From contig JAUCBJ010007785.1 in the NCBI GenBank assembly GCA_032718475.1, positions 161,476 through 225,475 on the forward strand: 64,000 nucleotides of DNA. The letters run 5' to 3'. Each line of letters begins with the position of its first letter. The stretch's first letter is position 1. The DNA comes from Nemertoderma westbladi (Eukaryota; Xenacoelomorpha; Nemertodermatida; Nemertodermatidae). Below are positions 39,968 through 51,697 of the stretch, in pieces. The translations under genes were made by a program, and so were the position numbers. Below the pieces are notes generated by a model, which saw only the letters and a list, made by a program, of their open reading frames with translations, made no database searches and was not told the DNA's origin.

Positions 39968-40459
39968 AGTGGTCTGTATGAATTTTATGCTATTTCATAA
40001 CCCCAAAGTAAGTGAGCTAAATTTATCCTTATGTATGAGTAAAATTGGTAACAGTCGGAAAATTAACGTGTTTCAGTATTATTGTCAGTAAAGTGAGTGT
40101 GAACGATTAATAATACATTCCTAAAGAATGCAAAATCGTGATGTTCCATAACCCTCCGTTGTAATTAGTATAAGTCATAACTCTGTCTGATATTTAAAGC
40201 GCAACATCTAAAGGAACTGTTGGTATTGCCCTAAAAGTAAGCATAGTTTTTTGAGATTATATAGTAGAGATCAATCGAGTAATAAAAAGTAGCCTAGGGT
40301 GTACCCCATTCTTGGCCATAGAATTCAGTCTCCCACACATGGTGGGTCATACACCGCGCTAGACTGGCTTCTACTGTGGTCATATTTTGTGCGGGCTGTC
40401 AGACAACATAAGTCACGTAAATTAACAGGTTAAACTGTTAAAGGTCTAAAAGCGCGAAC
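39968..40459 (+). repeat. Old LTR relic of the BEL-1 family
   Basis: Reads on the plus strand as a diverged copy of the reverse complement of the BEL-1 LTR. Shared blocks in the right order are ATGCTATTTCATA, CCTAAAGAATGC, AAGTCATAACTCT, TAAAGGAACTGTT, AGACTGGCTTC and the end GGTTAAACTG...GCGCGAACA. The orientation is opposite to BEL-1. The first third of the LTR is not clearly aligned. Confidence 0.65.
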
Positions 40460-41399
40460 AGATTACTTATATTACTGAACCATACCATTAAAGATTCATC
40501 CCATTAAAAGATCCTCATTGAATAACCCTCATTGACTGTGTCACGGAATTGATAGCATCAATTTACTTCTTTTGACAGATATTTTGTCAGTTCCACTAAT
40601 CCCAAACTTCACCGTTCATTGAATAGTAAGCCAAATATATGTGTTAGTAGGTCCTACAGTACATGAATTAATTAATTATCATGGTATCATCCCCCACCTG
40701 ATGTTCAAGTCAATTTACATACCGCCGATACCGGTACATAAATACATATATCGGGTGCATCACTTGGATGCGTTGCCGACTGCCTTCACCGTTCACGAAT
40801 AAATCCCCAATTCCTATATATTATACATTTGATTAAGTGTCTCCTTAGCAGACGTTTCACCAATGTCATCGTTAACCAACCCCTCCCCCCATCACCAGAG
40901 CCGGTAGCCATAAAACAAGATCATTTACATGCTGATCATTTCCACGATGACAGTCTCCGATAAGTTTTATCCGTATTACATACAAGGGGGTGCTGCGTTT
41001 TGGCTATTTTCTGTCACTAACCGAGATTCTACAATATCTCATTCGTTAAATGACCATTATATTATATGCCATGAACCCTGCCCAACTTTCTGGAGTTGGA
41101 ATGTAAAAACAATCATGCGATCTTGTGTATTATGGTCTTGTGATTTAAGACCTAAACAGGGTTTGCCAAAGTAGCACAAGCTCTAACGATGTCCGAATAA
41201 ACTTACGTTCAGAGCCTTGCCTTGCCTTCATGCCTAGCAATTTGCACTCAGAGGTCTTCATCAGATCTCTCTATTCCCAACACCATGGTTGGCAGAAGTC
41301 GATTGGGAATAATCCAATGTTCCTGACAAGAAAAATTGATCATCAGAGTCAAGGTCCTCCAAGTGTTGGTTGTTTTCCTCTATTTCTACTACTGTACCA
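40460..41399. other. Non-coding sequence
   Basis: No gene recognised. Confidence 0.35.
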
Positions 41400-42121
41400 A
41401 AGACCTGTTGTATATCTAAACTTAACAAATTGTCATTTCTTGTCGATTGATAACAAAGGTAAAACAACAACTGTTGATACCCTAAAGGTTGGTGGCAAAA
41501 CTTTCAAGTCGGTATCACATTGCCAGTATATGGGCATACCAACACCTGCAGATGACCACTCGGTTCTTAGCTTTAATAAAAGGAAGATATGGAGTAATGT
41601 AGCTCAAATACAGCGAGCAGGATTTACTATTACTGATGTTCCTCTTAATACAGTAACTATCACTGTGGAAAGTTATCTGCTTGTCAAGCATTGTATACGG
41701 ATCATCCGGCCTTTCCTATAAAGGTATGGAACTTCTCAGTAAAGAAATTCGCAAGGCAATGCAATCCATACCCCATGTTGATAACCGTATTTCAAACATG
41801 GTTTTATACTTCATATATGGTGTGAATATCGAAGCCTTTTTGCATCTTCAACAATTCAATTTCATATATAGATTATTCAACACCGGCAACTCGAAGATAC
41901 ACTCGCTATTTGATAATATCCTTTGTGATCACTTCCTGGGTAACAAAGTGGACATATTTTCGTGCTATGAAAGGTCTGCATTTTTGTATGACTTGCCTTC
42001 GCTGTTATCAATTTCAATATCCTCTTACTCCACTAAACATTGCAATAAAAAAGCAACCAAATCTTTGTTGAAGGAGATGTCGATACAGGATGACTTTACA
42101 GCGACCTTACAATTCTTCTAA
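41400..42121 (+). pseudogene. LINE (CR1/Jockey-like) reverse transcriptase C-terminal relic
   Basis: Two overlapping frames (41230-41721 and 41681-42121) give, in order, a segment like the region after the RT active site (LKVGGKTFKSV followed by YMGIPTPAD, resembling the usual YLGI block) and a Cys-poor C-terminal tail. One frameshift joins them. No active-site residues remain. The assignment is by pattern only and could be wrong. Confidence 0.45.
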
Positions 42122-42639
42122 ATAACTATCAATATGATGTATATTATCGACTTCTAGTGATTAAAGATTACCTGGCCAGCTTGGTCTCCTGAAGTTTGCT
42201 TTTATTCTGAATTATTATGTGATATACTGAAATATCCATTTAGTACATTCATTCTCTCGTATATATATAGTAATTTTATAGTCTTTGTAATAGTTTCTAA
42301 ATTCTGCTTTAATTTCGCTACTGTACCTCGGCTTTCTCGAGCAGTATAATTTGTTTATTTGTTAGCAAGATTAAAATAATATTTAATTGTTAGCGATTTG
42401 GAACCATTCATTGAATTGGCAAGCTTGGTTGATTACGACTGTGTATTTTTACTTTATCTTATTCTTATTTTAACCGTACTTGTATCCGTGCAGTGCATTT
42501 CTAGAGGTTTATATGTTTTAAATCGATGCGGCTTCTTTCAATTAATTAATTATAGCGCCGGGGCGCTTCCCGGATTTTTAATAATAAAATAATATCCACT
42601 CCATCTATAATATAGACATTCACCGCACATGTATCACCG

Positions 42640-42905
42640 TTAAAGTCACCCCAAGTTCCTTCTGTTGTGGAGAAAAATTTGAGAGACCATCATATGTGAT
42701 TTGATTGTAACAAATATGTCATAAACAATCACGTAGGACTCAAGCATTGGTAGGCTAGTGACAGAATCAAAAATCTTAAAGAAGTTTACAAAAATGATGG
42801 TTAGTTGCCTTTCTTTGCCTGTAGACAATTCTCAAATAACCCGAAGTGCCGCAATGTGCTACAGTGTACTTCTACCATTTCGAAACCCATTTTGGTGCCG
42901 GCCTT
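42640..42905 (-). pseudogene. Decayed RTE-like LINE reverse transcriptase fragment
   Basis: A minus-strand frame contains RQLTIIFVNFFKIFDSV, clearly related to the RHLAVIFVDFFKAFDSV block of the intact LINE, with a shifted GFR-x-GR block just upstream. The catalytic Asp is replaced by Asn. Confidence 0.65.
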
Positions 42906-45853
42906 TTCAACATGACCCCTTACACGGTTCAACTTAATTATTTTGATTAGCTACCATCGCAAGACATATTTGTCAGTGTACGTTGTGCCAGCGTCATAAG
43001 TTATGCGATTTAATTTGTCTTGTTTGTCGCCCACTGCTATATTAACTGATCAGCCTGTTATTTTGGTATTTTACATTTTTATCTATATTTAATGTTATTT
43101 CCATTCCTGTAATTTTAATATATCAAAATGTTAAAAAATTATTTAGTATCTATAATACGTACCTGCCTCAATTAATATAAATATTTAATAATATAATAGT
43201 TAATAAAGTTCAATAATGTCAGTATAATTTAAGAGTAATGCTTTACTTATTTATTTAAGTTCACAAATTTCATCTGTCTTTCTATTGGCTGATGAGTACG
43301 CAACCAGTATCTGATGTAAAACCACTGCATTGGAAGACGAGAGTGACGAATTGATTTCCTACAGGAAGAAGAATTACTTGAATCAAAATTTGTTCCTTTT
43401 TTACACGCATTTTTGAATTCATGTAAAATAATAAGCCTCATTATTCACGTATTGTCTAACCCAAATCCATCCTTACTCAAGAAATATTTTAAGCATTACA
43501 CAACGCCCATTTAATCATAATAATTATGTGTGTTACTAACACTGGACCAGTTTTTCGTGGTTTTGGTATGTCAGAAGACTCTATGTTACTTTGGGTTGAC
43601 GCCATCATTCCAACCGATCTAGTTGCCATGGTAATCAATCTTTTCCAAAGTATACTGCAGGTCAAAGTCTTTCTTAAGAAAATGTGTAGGTATAAGTCAT
43701 ACCTGCTAGAAATAGGTTTTAGTCAAACATTGTTGTGTTTTCATTGCGAATGTGCAACCACTCCATAAAACCCCATATATATTGTTTCTTTCTCATTTGA
43801 TGGTTGTCATGATGTTGCAGGAGAAATGAGCCAGCTGCACCACCAACTTCAGTGATACATTTACTCATCTATAGAAAAATCTCACAACAATTTCCAGGGG
43901 GTAGAGTTTGTCGAAGTTTTCAACCAGTTGAGATGAACAACCACAACTGTTTGTACCTACAATGGATATCCCAATGTCACGACGATCCTCAAAAATTATT
44001 GTTTAAAAAATTAGTTAGGGGGGGGGATGTTTTAATCATACTTATTTATTTATTTGATCATATATTTCAGACCAAAAAGTATAGACCATATCAGGCACCG
44101 GTAAAAAGCAAAATAAAGCAAAATACTGTATGTAAGAGAAACAGTTACCGCACAAGTTATACAAATAAGACAGAGCGCGTACGTACATTATGACCAAACA
44201 GAGAATGAAAAACCAAAAAGATTTCCCAGCCGACTTTGAATGTTAATTTTAGTAATATGTAAAAATAGTTACACAATTAAGGAACTACAGTACTTACCTA
44301 CTACAGTACTGTACTGGATGTACAGCACACCGCAGCCACTAACTGCCGAAATCTGACTGGGTTGTCTAATGATGAATTTAATTTGGGGACATTTTAATAA
44401 ATATTTAATGTGTTTTTTTCAAAATGTGTTTAACATATATGTTTTAGACAATATATTCTGTCCATCTTCAGATTGATGTGTTTTGGAGAAGGGATGTGGC
44501 AACCTCTATCGGGCTCACCTCCACCAAGCTCATTGTCAAAGAGTTATGTAAAATATAGTTTCATAATATTTTATCCACTTTTATTTTGTGCATAATTTAA
44601 TTCTCCAGGGAGGGTAACCATGGAAACCACATGTTACGAACAAACTACCCCGGTCTAACCAATAAAGACACAAGACTGCTCTATTTACTAGACGGGGCAA
44701 TCAGGAGCGTATTATTGCTAATGTAGGACTGCTAAATACAAAACCGCTACTCACCGTTAGATGGCGCTAACCTGCCGTCCGCTAATATATTTTACTAATT
44801 TTCTACGGCTCCTGCTAATTTCTTGTTCCTTTCTCTACCGATTACTCGATAGAGAGCTAACTGTTCGAATATATGAGCCACGCGGGAATAACCAAAACAA
44901 TAACCCGAACCGGCTCCCTAAGCTGACTTAAAACGAGTGTGAGAGATTTGACACTCAGAGTACATTCTTACGGCCTAATCTAGCTGCTAAAACGAGTTAA
45001 CAATTACGTCCTTTCTAATCTAATCTAATCGCATCTAATCGCAATACTGGTGTTCCCTAACGGAATGTGTGAATGTGAGAATATTTAAAATAATCAAAAA
45101 TCGGTACAGTGTTTATTTCGGGACTCAAACTTATCTGCGGCTGGCTTTAGACCAGCAATTTACTGATGCGCGCTATATACTGTATACTACGATGTGAATT
45201 GTGTCCGCTAATTCAAATAACCGCCCAGCGTGAATAGTGTACGGTACTCTAAATTTATTACCTTAACTACCCTCCGCTATGCTGCGTACAAATTCTTAAT
45301 TTTACTAATTAATTACAGTCACAAATATGTAACGGCGTACTAATTACTAAGTATTCCAGAGTGCGTAATTCTAATTTATTACGCAACGGGTTACACTAGC
45401 AACAGCCTAAAATACCGTATTATTTTCGACCTAATCAGTAATTAATTACAGTAAACTAAGAAATAGAAATCAATCAAAGGGAAAAGAGCGCCTATCCAAG
45501 CATTCGTGATTTATTAGGCACACTTTAGTAACACACCAATCAGCGTAACAATCTATAGTTTATACTTAACAATTTAGTTCTTAACGCACAATTCACAATC
45601 AACAGTCAGATAGCAATCGCAACCTACAGTTCGCACGTAGCTTGCGAAATAATCTACAGTTAGATAGCAATTCGCAACGTGAAGCACGCAGGTCTCTCCC
45701 GGCTACATCTAGGCTTCCTAACTAACCCAATTCCTGCCCCCCTAATACTACAAAATAGAGACAAAATCTGGATCATCAGCCCCTAATTACTGCACCGGCG
45801 CACCTGACCCGCTCTACGCTGCAAACTTGCACCCGCAATAGTACTCCCACCAA
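42906..45853. other. Non-coding sequence; right end may be BEL leader
   Basis: No gene recognised. A TAATC simple repeat lies at about 45017-45045. The last stretch, next to the LTR, starts on the minus strand with TTGGTGGGAGTACTATTGC, which looks like a primer-binding site. So the rightmost kilobase may be the leader of another, truncated BEL-2-family copy. Confidence 0.45.
45835..45853 (-). other. Possible tRNA primer-binding site beside left BEL-2 LTR
   Basis: On the minus strand, TTGGTGGGAGTACTATTGC follows the LTR end AGCAACA with one base between. TGG is expected opposite the tRNA CCA end. Its position outside BEL-2 is unexpected. Confidence 0.45.
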
Positions 45854-46872
45854 TGTTGCTCGCCTTTGAATCCTCCGCACTCCCTTCGTCGCTAACCCCC
45901 CAATGCGCCCGCCGCGCTTACCGGTAACCTAGCCCTCCATCAGAATGAATAGCTACCGTAGCGGCACATGCAAATCTCAAAGTCTGACAGTCTAAGGAAT
46001 CCCGTAGGATTATTGTGTCGAAAGGAATCACATAGAACCATTTACTAAAGGGTAGAAATCATAGTTCCAATTTGTAATTAACAGTAATCGTTGGGATTGA
46101 TTGAGAAACACAAACAAGAATCAACAGAAATTTCAAATTAGCGAATCATTGCAAGAAAATGGGCAATAATGGTACACAAAACTAAGCATCAAAATGTAAT
46201 AGTTGAACAGTGATAAGGCGGGGTGGTGTGGTAATAAGGGATAAGGTGTGCTGAAGGGCAATAATGGTACAGACACACCGGCAAAACGCCAATTTATAGG
46301 TGATTTGAGAAGGGTGATGCAATCGATCTCTCATTGGCTCCCCAATCCGAGCTATCATTAGACCAACCTGGAAGCAGTTAGGCCAATAAGAGAGCCGGAT
46401 TGTGAACCTATTGTTCCCTGAAATCGCAAATTGTCACCATAAAAGGTAATTTTCCCGATGCTTAATTTGGCGGTACTAATAATATCATGCACAAATGTTA
46501 ATTTAGCGCAATTATAGAGAAAATTAAAACCAGTAGCTAGCCCCATCAAGGCTAATAACAGCAAGCCCATATCCAGGGTCCAACAAGAACTTGCTACCCT
46601 GGAACTATCTACTTATATCCTATTACAAAATTACATAGGTAGGGCTACATACTATACAAAATGGATGAGTCCAAAATATATGGGCGTTTCAATTTCCTTA
46701 TCTAAATGTCATTGCGCGTTATGCCTTATCTAAATAATTATACTGCATCACGGACTAATATATGATACTATATAATGGACGAATATACTATACTGTATGA
46801 TGGACTAATATATGTACAGTATAATGGACTAATATATTACATAATGTAGGTACAGCGCCATATACCGTAACA
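45854..46872 (-). repeat. BEL-2 LTR, left (3') copy
   Basis: 1019 bp starting TGTTGCTCGCC and ending GTAACA on the plus strand, similar in its termini to the BEL-1 LTR. The 70-codon frame inside is present in both LTRs and is not a gene. Confidence 0.88.
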
Positions 46873-46881
46873 CCGCTCCAA
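46873..46881 (-). other. BEL-2 polypurine tract
   Basis: Minus-strand TTGGAGCGG abuts the LTR start TGTTACGG, as GGGAGCGG does in BEL-1. Confidence 0.6.
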
Positions 46882-47032
46882 GGGAAATCAAGCAATGTTT
46901 CCCTCCAATTGTAGAAGAGTGTAAGGCGATGTATACAAAACAAAATAAATCTCTTTCAAATAATCTAAATATCTTGGTACTATAATAATTCTACTATTTA
47001 CAAATATTGCTATAGATATTGCATAATGAATT

Positions 47033-47170
47033 GCATACAAATTAAATTTACAAAAATATTATCTCTCTCAATGTTAACGATTATTACATACAAATTAAAT
47101 TTACAAAAATACTGTTTCTCATTCGTTCTACATAATGATTACTACATACAAATTAAATTTACAAATATTC
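47033..47170. repeat. Short tandem triplication in BEL-2 3' region
   Basis: CATACAAATTAAATTTACAAA recurs at about 47034, 47087 and 47146, a period of 53-59 bp, between the polypurine tract and the accessory gene. Confidence 0.7.
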
Positions 47171-47215
47171 GCTTTCAATATATAAAAATTTGCTAGGGCA
47201 GGTGAAAGGAGTAAG

Positions 47216-47232
47216 CCAAACCCGCAGGTTTG
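47216..47232 (-). repeat. BEL-2 dispersed palindrome, copy 1
   Basis: CAAACCTGCGGGTTTGG on the minus strand; non-coding 3' region. Confidence 0.75.
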
Positions 47233-47495
47233 TCTCCCCAATCACCTCCTTCGCCTCTCTCATAATATAAATTCAAATCAGTGCGACTAGTGTATATGAG
47301 TCAAGTCGGATGTTTACAAAATGCTACAATATACATCAGAGCGACGATGATGTATATATCTAGAGTCTGTCGCCCCATGATACGATGCATTACTGACCCA
47401 ATCCTGGGTTCTTCGGGCTCGCTCCTCTCTTCCGCCCCCTACCCAGATACACCAATCGTCCTCCAGTCGATTCTGTTGACGTCGTCTGCGAGGCA

Positions 47496-47906
47496 TCACT
47501 CCCCGGAACCGGCAACGATGTTCGTTCCCTGAGCCCCGACAGATTCCCGGCTCGTGCTTCTCCCTCGGCCTCGTCCCAATTGTCGTGCTCCTGTGGTCGC
47601 TTCCGCCAACTCTTCCTTTTGCAATTGCACGCGCGCCTTCTCCGACGCACCCTGCGCCTTGCGCTGCAATCGCTGAGCCTCTATAATAGAATGGTAGTGG
47701 TCGTCCTTGACTTGACGCTTGTCTTGGACCTCTCCTCCTGGTTCCTTCCGTGAGCCTTGAGCTCCAACGGTCGTCACTGTGGGCGCTGCGGTTCGCTGTT
47801 CTTCGATTCTCTGAGCGGTCAACGACCACACTGGTACGTGAGTCAATAGGAATTCGTTGCGGTATTGAATAGCCACCATCCTCCAATCTCCTCGTGCGCG
47901 CACCAC
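47496..47906 (-). pseudogene. BEL-2 accessory gene, C-terminal tail
   Basis: A 136-codon frame resembling the end of the BEL-1 accessory protein (acidic/basic mixed, Arg- and Gln-rich). It is reached from the 47843-48796 frame only by a frameshift near 47900. An alternative frame at 47314-47886 is Arg-rich by composition and seems less likely. Confidence 0.5.
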
Positions 47907-48796
47907 TTTCTAGTTTCCGAAAACAAACCCTTCATAATACGGTCGCAAATAGCAACAAAGTTCCAAGTGTACTTATTATCCATATTCAGTTGTCTGAAGT
48001 ATTCCTGAACAACTATGACTCCAGTGTTCTGTGGAAGGTCTTGAGCAGTTAGGATGAGCTCCTGATATTGTGGTAACGTCTGTAGATATGGCTCGTACGC
48101 AACATGTGATGGGTCTACCGCCCAAAATCCATATCCCACTTTAAATGGTAACCAATGCATCTGCGCTTGGATGTGGTAGCCGGCCACACTCTCCCACTTA
48201 TCTAGCATCTCCCGAAGTAGGTTAGCGCTATGGTTTTGGAAGGAATCGTCTCGCAGTTGGCATCTCGCGCTACGGTGTCCCTTTACTCCACAATATCCAC
48301 ATTGAGAAATGAAAACGGTGCACGTATGAAACGAATGGTCGGTCTCGTTGCACCAACGGCAGACCTTATGCGCCGCCTCCACTACCGCGTCGCACGATTT
48401 TTGATTGTGCCTTGTGCTGCCACACAACTTGAACCTACGCGCTTGTGGAAACCAAGCCCTCTCGTATATGAGGTCTCCAATCGGTTTCGCACTTCCTTCT
48501 TTCCCAATGTCTAATACGATGTCGTCTTCTCCGGTTAAAGGTTGTCGATCCGGAAAGAAGTAAACATCCTCGCCCTTGTCCTCTATCTCCAATATTTCCT
48601 CCCGCGTTCGTTTTGGATATGTCTTCTCCCCCGGAAGATCTACTCCAAACACCTCTACTAACATCTCCAGCCAACCCTCTCTAACAGGTCTATCAGCCTC
48701 CGAGTGGAAGGGAGTACCAAACCCGCGGGTTTGATTCCCGAACCACTTCTCCAAAGCTTCTGGCGTCGGATACTCCATCGACGGTCGGTCTCCCAA
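47843..48796 (-). pseudogene. BEL-2 accessory gene, zinc-knuckle part
   Basis: Continues the 48800-50314 frame in phase after a TGA. It has three Cys/His clusters, the last two being C-x2-C-x4-H-x4-C (CRWCNETDHSFHTC and CGYCGVKGHRSARC) separated by six residues ending in Gln. The downstream block (YGFWAVDPSHVAYEPYL) matches BEL-1 (EGVYAFHPYLFASVE). The start codon listed is TTG, so translation would need readthrough of the TGA or it is a mutation. Carries palindrome copy 2. Confidence 0.65.
48717..48733 (-). repeat. BEL-2 dispersed palindrome, copy 2
   Basis: CAAACCCGCGGGTTTGG, in the accessory gene; reads QTRGFG. Confidence 0.75.
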
Positions 48797-48799
48797 ATC

Positions 48800-50314
48800 T
48801 CAGATATTCTGTCGATATATCCCTTCGAATATTGCTAATCCTCTCCTAACCATCGACGTATTCTCTAGTGATTGGTTGAAGAACGGGGTTAAGAAACGCT
48901 TCATCATGTCGGATTGGATTCCCTCTTTCGAGCGAACGTATTGATCTCCTCCGAACACCAATGGATGACGCTTCAAAACTCGCGCAACGATATCCGCTAA
49001 TAGACAAGTTACCGTGTTCGACTCAAGCACCAAATAATATTGTAGTGACGCACGGGGTGGCGCGCATATGTTCCAATACACTAACGCTTGCCGCTTGAAG
49101 TGGGATTTGAACTCCGCTCCCGGTGGCGTGTTATATTCACCATACGCCTCCTCGTATTTCTTCTGCGTCTTCAACTTGAAGTCCCAATTATACAATAAAT
49201 GTGCTATGAAGCCCATACCAGTCTTGGCAGAGTTGGGATACTCCCTATAAATTCCCATGTCTTGTGCCCATAGCAACAATAGTTTGGTGTCGACAAACGG
49301 TCTCGGCAATCTATCTTCTAAATCAGTCATGGCGTTGAAGTCACTTTCCAAATCGCTCTGGACTCCCGATCCCACCTTGACATAATCTTGGTTAAGAATA
49401 GACTCTCTAACCTTCTTGGGTAGCATCCTGGCGTCGATACGCTCCGCTCCGTGCATACCTCCTCGCCTGCATACCTCCAAAATCTGTTCCCTAGGATCCT
49501 TCCCTTTCCGATATTGTGTCGTGATTATGGGTTCCGGTCTCTCTCTATCCGCTCTTACGCGCATAAACACATGAGTCACACCATCGGCCGCGCGAATTTG
49601 AATACACTTACTAGTCAAGCATTCCTGATGAGACCCTCCTTCATTGTCGTAAAACATCACTCTCCAATCCTGCAGTGATTCCTCCGTTTTCCTCCACTGA
49701 TGCTGAATCTCGTCGGATGGGGTCCGCATGCACTCGATAGCCTTGTGGTCGTCATATCGGGTGTAAGATCCCTCTCTCCTCAGCCACGCCTGGTCTACCT
49801 CCTCGTCATCTGGGAATGTAGCCACCGCGACCCATACCTTGATGTACTTATCTAACCATCCGAATAACTTACGCTCTTTTCTCGGAGCTCCAATCTTATC
49901 CAATGTGTCGTAGTCTGTGATCTGCATCGGGACATCACGCAAGAACTTCGCGCATAAAACTTCCCGTAGACAGTCGACGTTCCAATGATCCGACATCCTC
50001 ACCATCGGCAAGAATCTAATCGCTTCTCGCGACTCCGGGTGATCTACCAATATCGCAGGTTCGTTGCCGTCGGAATAATACACCGGTCGGGGTTGAGATA
50101 CGGCCTGTGGAACAAATCCGGTCACTCTCCTCATCTCCTCTTGATGTCTATCCGCGGTCTTATTATATTCCGCTACCCATGCTTCGAATAATTGTTTCAC
50201 CTTCGCCGCTCGCTCCTCCTGCCGCAACGCATCTATGTCGTCCTGATGCTCAGGCGTGAGAGCTTTCGCTCGATGAGGCGAAGTAAACGTAGTCCAGGGA
50301 CTCGAGAGCTCCAT
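48800..50314 (-). CDS. BEL-2 accessory protein, exonuclease-like region
   Basis: 504 codons. It aligns throughout with residues about 600-1030 of the BEL-1 accessory protein. Exonuclease-type motifs keep the same order: FYDNEG (D223-x-E225), YVKVGSGVQSD (D321), FVDT (D342), a helix HLLYNWDFK, then Y427-x3-E431 in QYYLVLES. Overall sequence identity to BEL-1 is low, so conservation of these positions suggests constraint. The upstream part of the gene is in another frame (50250-51037), and a TGA ends this frame at 48800. The order of motifs matches RNase D/WRN-like DEDDy nucleases; RNA or DNA preference is unknown. Confidence 0.7.
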   Translation of the reverse strand: MELSSPWTTFTSPHRAKALTPEHQDDIDALRQEERAAKVKQLFEAWVAEYNKTADRHQEEMRRVTGFVPQAVSQPRPVYYSDGNEPAILVDHPESREAIRFLPMVRMSDHWNVDCLREVLCAKFLRDVPMQITDYDTLDKIGAPRKERKLFGWLDKYIKVWVAVATFPDDEEVDQAWLRREGSYTRYDDHKAIECMRTPSDEIQHQWRKTEESLQDWRVMFYDNEGGSHQECLTSKCIQIRAADGVTHVFMRVRADRERPEPIITTQYRKGKDPREQILEVCRRGGMHGAERIDARMLPKKVRESILNQDYVKVGSGVQSDLESDFNAMTDLEDRLPRPFVDTKLLLLWAQDMGIYREYPNSAKTGMGFIAHLLYNWDFKLKTQKKYEEAYGEYNTPPGAEFKSHFKRQALVYWNICAPPRASLQYYLVLESNTVTCLLADIVARVLKRHPLVFGGDQYVRSKEGIQSDMMKRFLTPFFNQSLENTSMVRRGLAIFEGIYRQNI

Positions 50315-50327
50315 ACCCGCGGGTTTG
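50310..50327 (-). repeat. BEL-2 dispersed palindrome, copy 3
   Basis: CAAACCCGCGGGTATGG, at the point where two accessory-gene frames overlap; outer arms GGGACTCG/CGAGTCCC extend the hairpin. Confidence 0.75.
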
Positions 50328-50379
50328 GTACCCGAGTCCCGTGCCGCTTCGCGCCGTGCCTCTAGGTCCTTGTAGGCTC

Positions 50380-50526
50380 GGTACAGCGAAATGTGCTGCT
50401 GTCTCTATCAAACTGGGTGTCGAACAGGGTTTAATCTCCATATACAATCTCCGTACAGCGAAATGTGCCGCTGCTGTCTCTATCAAACTGGGTGTCGAAC
50501 AGGGTTTAATCTCCGTATACGGATCT
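50380..50526. repeat. Tandem duplication (about 75 bp) inside accessory gene
   Basis: TACAGCGAAATGTGC...GGGTTTAATCTCC occurs twice in a row with small differences; the second copy has three extra bases. It repeats the peptide IKPCSTPSLIETAA. Confidence 0.8.
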
Positions 50527-51037
50527 AAAGTCGTAACGGTCGGCGTAATGGGTCTTGGAGGTCGCTTTCCGCTGAAGTCGATACTGATCATCGGGTTGCT
50601 CATTGGGTAACCTCCCTCGTTATATCTAAGGAATTGGTGAGCTTGGCATCGCGTTAATATCGGTTCAGGATGTTGCTCGTCCAATCGGTCGGGAATCGCT
50701 ACGTCTTGTTTGTTCATGCATTCACCACATTTGTAGAATAACTTGTATACACTGAAGACCTTCGGCATCTCTTGATCCTCGCCTCGAGTCCTCCGATACA
50801 GATGCATTCCGTCGAACTGATCTCGGACTGCAGGTAGAGGCTCTTCATGTAGTAAATACATGTTCATATGGTACAGCCGCGCAATCTCCTCGTCCGGGTC
50901 TGCACTAATGTCGCATACGTCTAACGCGAAATCGTAGGGATACCGAGTGCGATACTCCTTCCGCAAAACTTCGCTCTAATTCTTTCCCTCCTTAATTCTT
51001 TATCGTAAGCGGGTTTATACTTCCCATTTAGCTCCAT

Positions 51038-51697
51038 TACCGACCTCCCATGGCAGCCTTCCAGCAGTTCAGGTTCGACTCTCTAGATCCCGTCTCATTC
51101 CTAACTATACTCTAACCTATTCCCATGCATAGCGCAAAAACTTTGGAGGTAAACTGGCCGTGACCAACTCACTTTTTGATGCCCAAACTACTCCCATTAC
51201 TTGTACTAAACTACAGTAGTTAGAAAGGACAATAGTCTCAATGCTCGACTATACCAAACCCACAGGTTTGATAATCGAATATCACACTTCACTGCAAACT
51301 ACTGAGTGGGGTCCGTGTACGCCCTGGTGCTACTAACCTTTAGCACCTTAGTTGTACTGTTGGCACCAATCTGTGGAAGTTGCTAAACTCAATTTACACT
51401 CCTACGTAATATAGCCGTCACCATGGTTTCTAAATGCTATTTTCCAGGCTTCACGACTTTTCAAATTACTGTTTATCTATAGACAAATTCAAAACGCGTC
51501 TATACACAGCGTCTGGAATTGTCTTGGGTTCACTTCTAATTTTTTAAAATTTTTTAATTTTCCAAAAATTTTGAAAATAAAATTTTGTTTTGATACCCAC
51601 CAGACAAATTCTCAACGCAAATCACCACGAACCCGCTCCTATGCATTTCTGTGTATTTGCATACAAGGAATGCATACGAAGTGAGTTGCGTCCAACA
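51038..51697 (-). other. BEL-2 spacer between pol and accessory gene
   Basis: No gene seen. Contains palindrome copy 4 and A+T-rich sequence near 51540-51590. It matches in position the longer BEL-1 spacer. Confidence 0.5.
51254..51270 (-). repeat. BEL-2 dispersed palindrome, copy 4
   Basis: CAAACCTGTGGGTTTGG, non-coding spacer. Confidence 0.75.

Larger units (their letters stand above)
50250..51037 (-). pseudogene. BEL-2 accessory gene, N-terminal part
   Basis: An ATG at 51037 opens a short frame that must shift near 50960 to join the 238-codon frame at 50250-50966. That frame aligns with BEL-1 residues about 175-300, including the CxxC...CxxH pair (YKCGEC; TRCQAH). It includes an internal tandem duplication and ends by overlapping the next frame around palindrome copy 3, where the reading frame changes. 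Confidence 0.6.

Noticed and set aside
46358-46570. 70-codon frame in the BEL-2 LTR (also at 62238-62450)
   Set aside because: Present in both LTR copies only because they are duplicates; short, no recognised domain.
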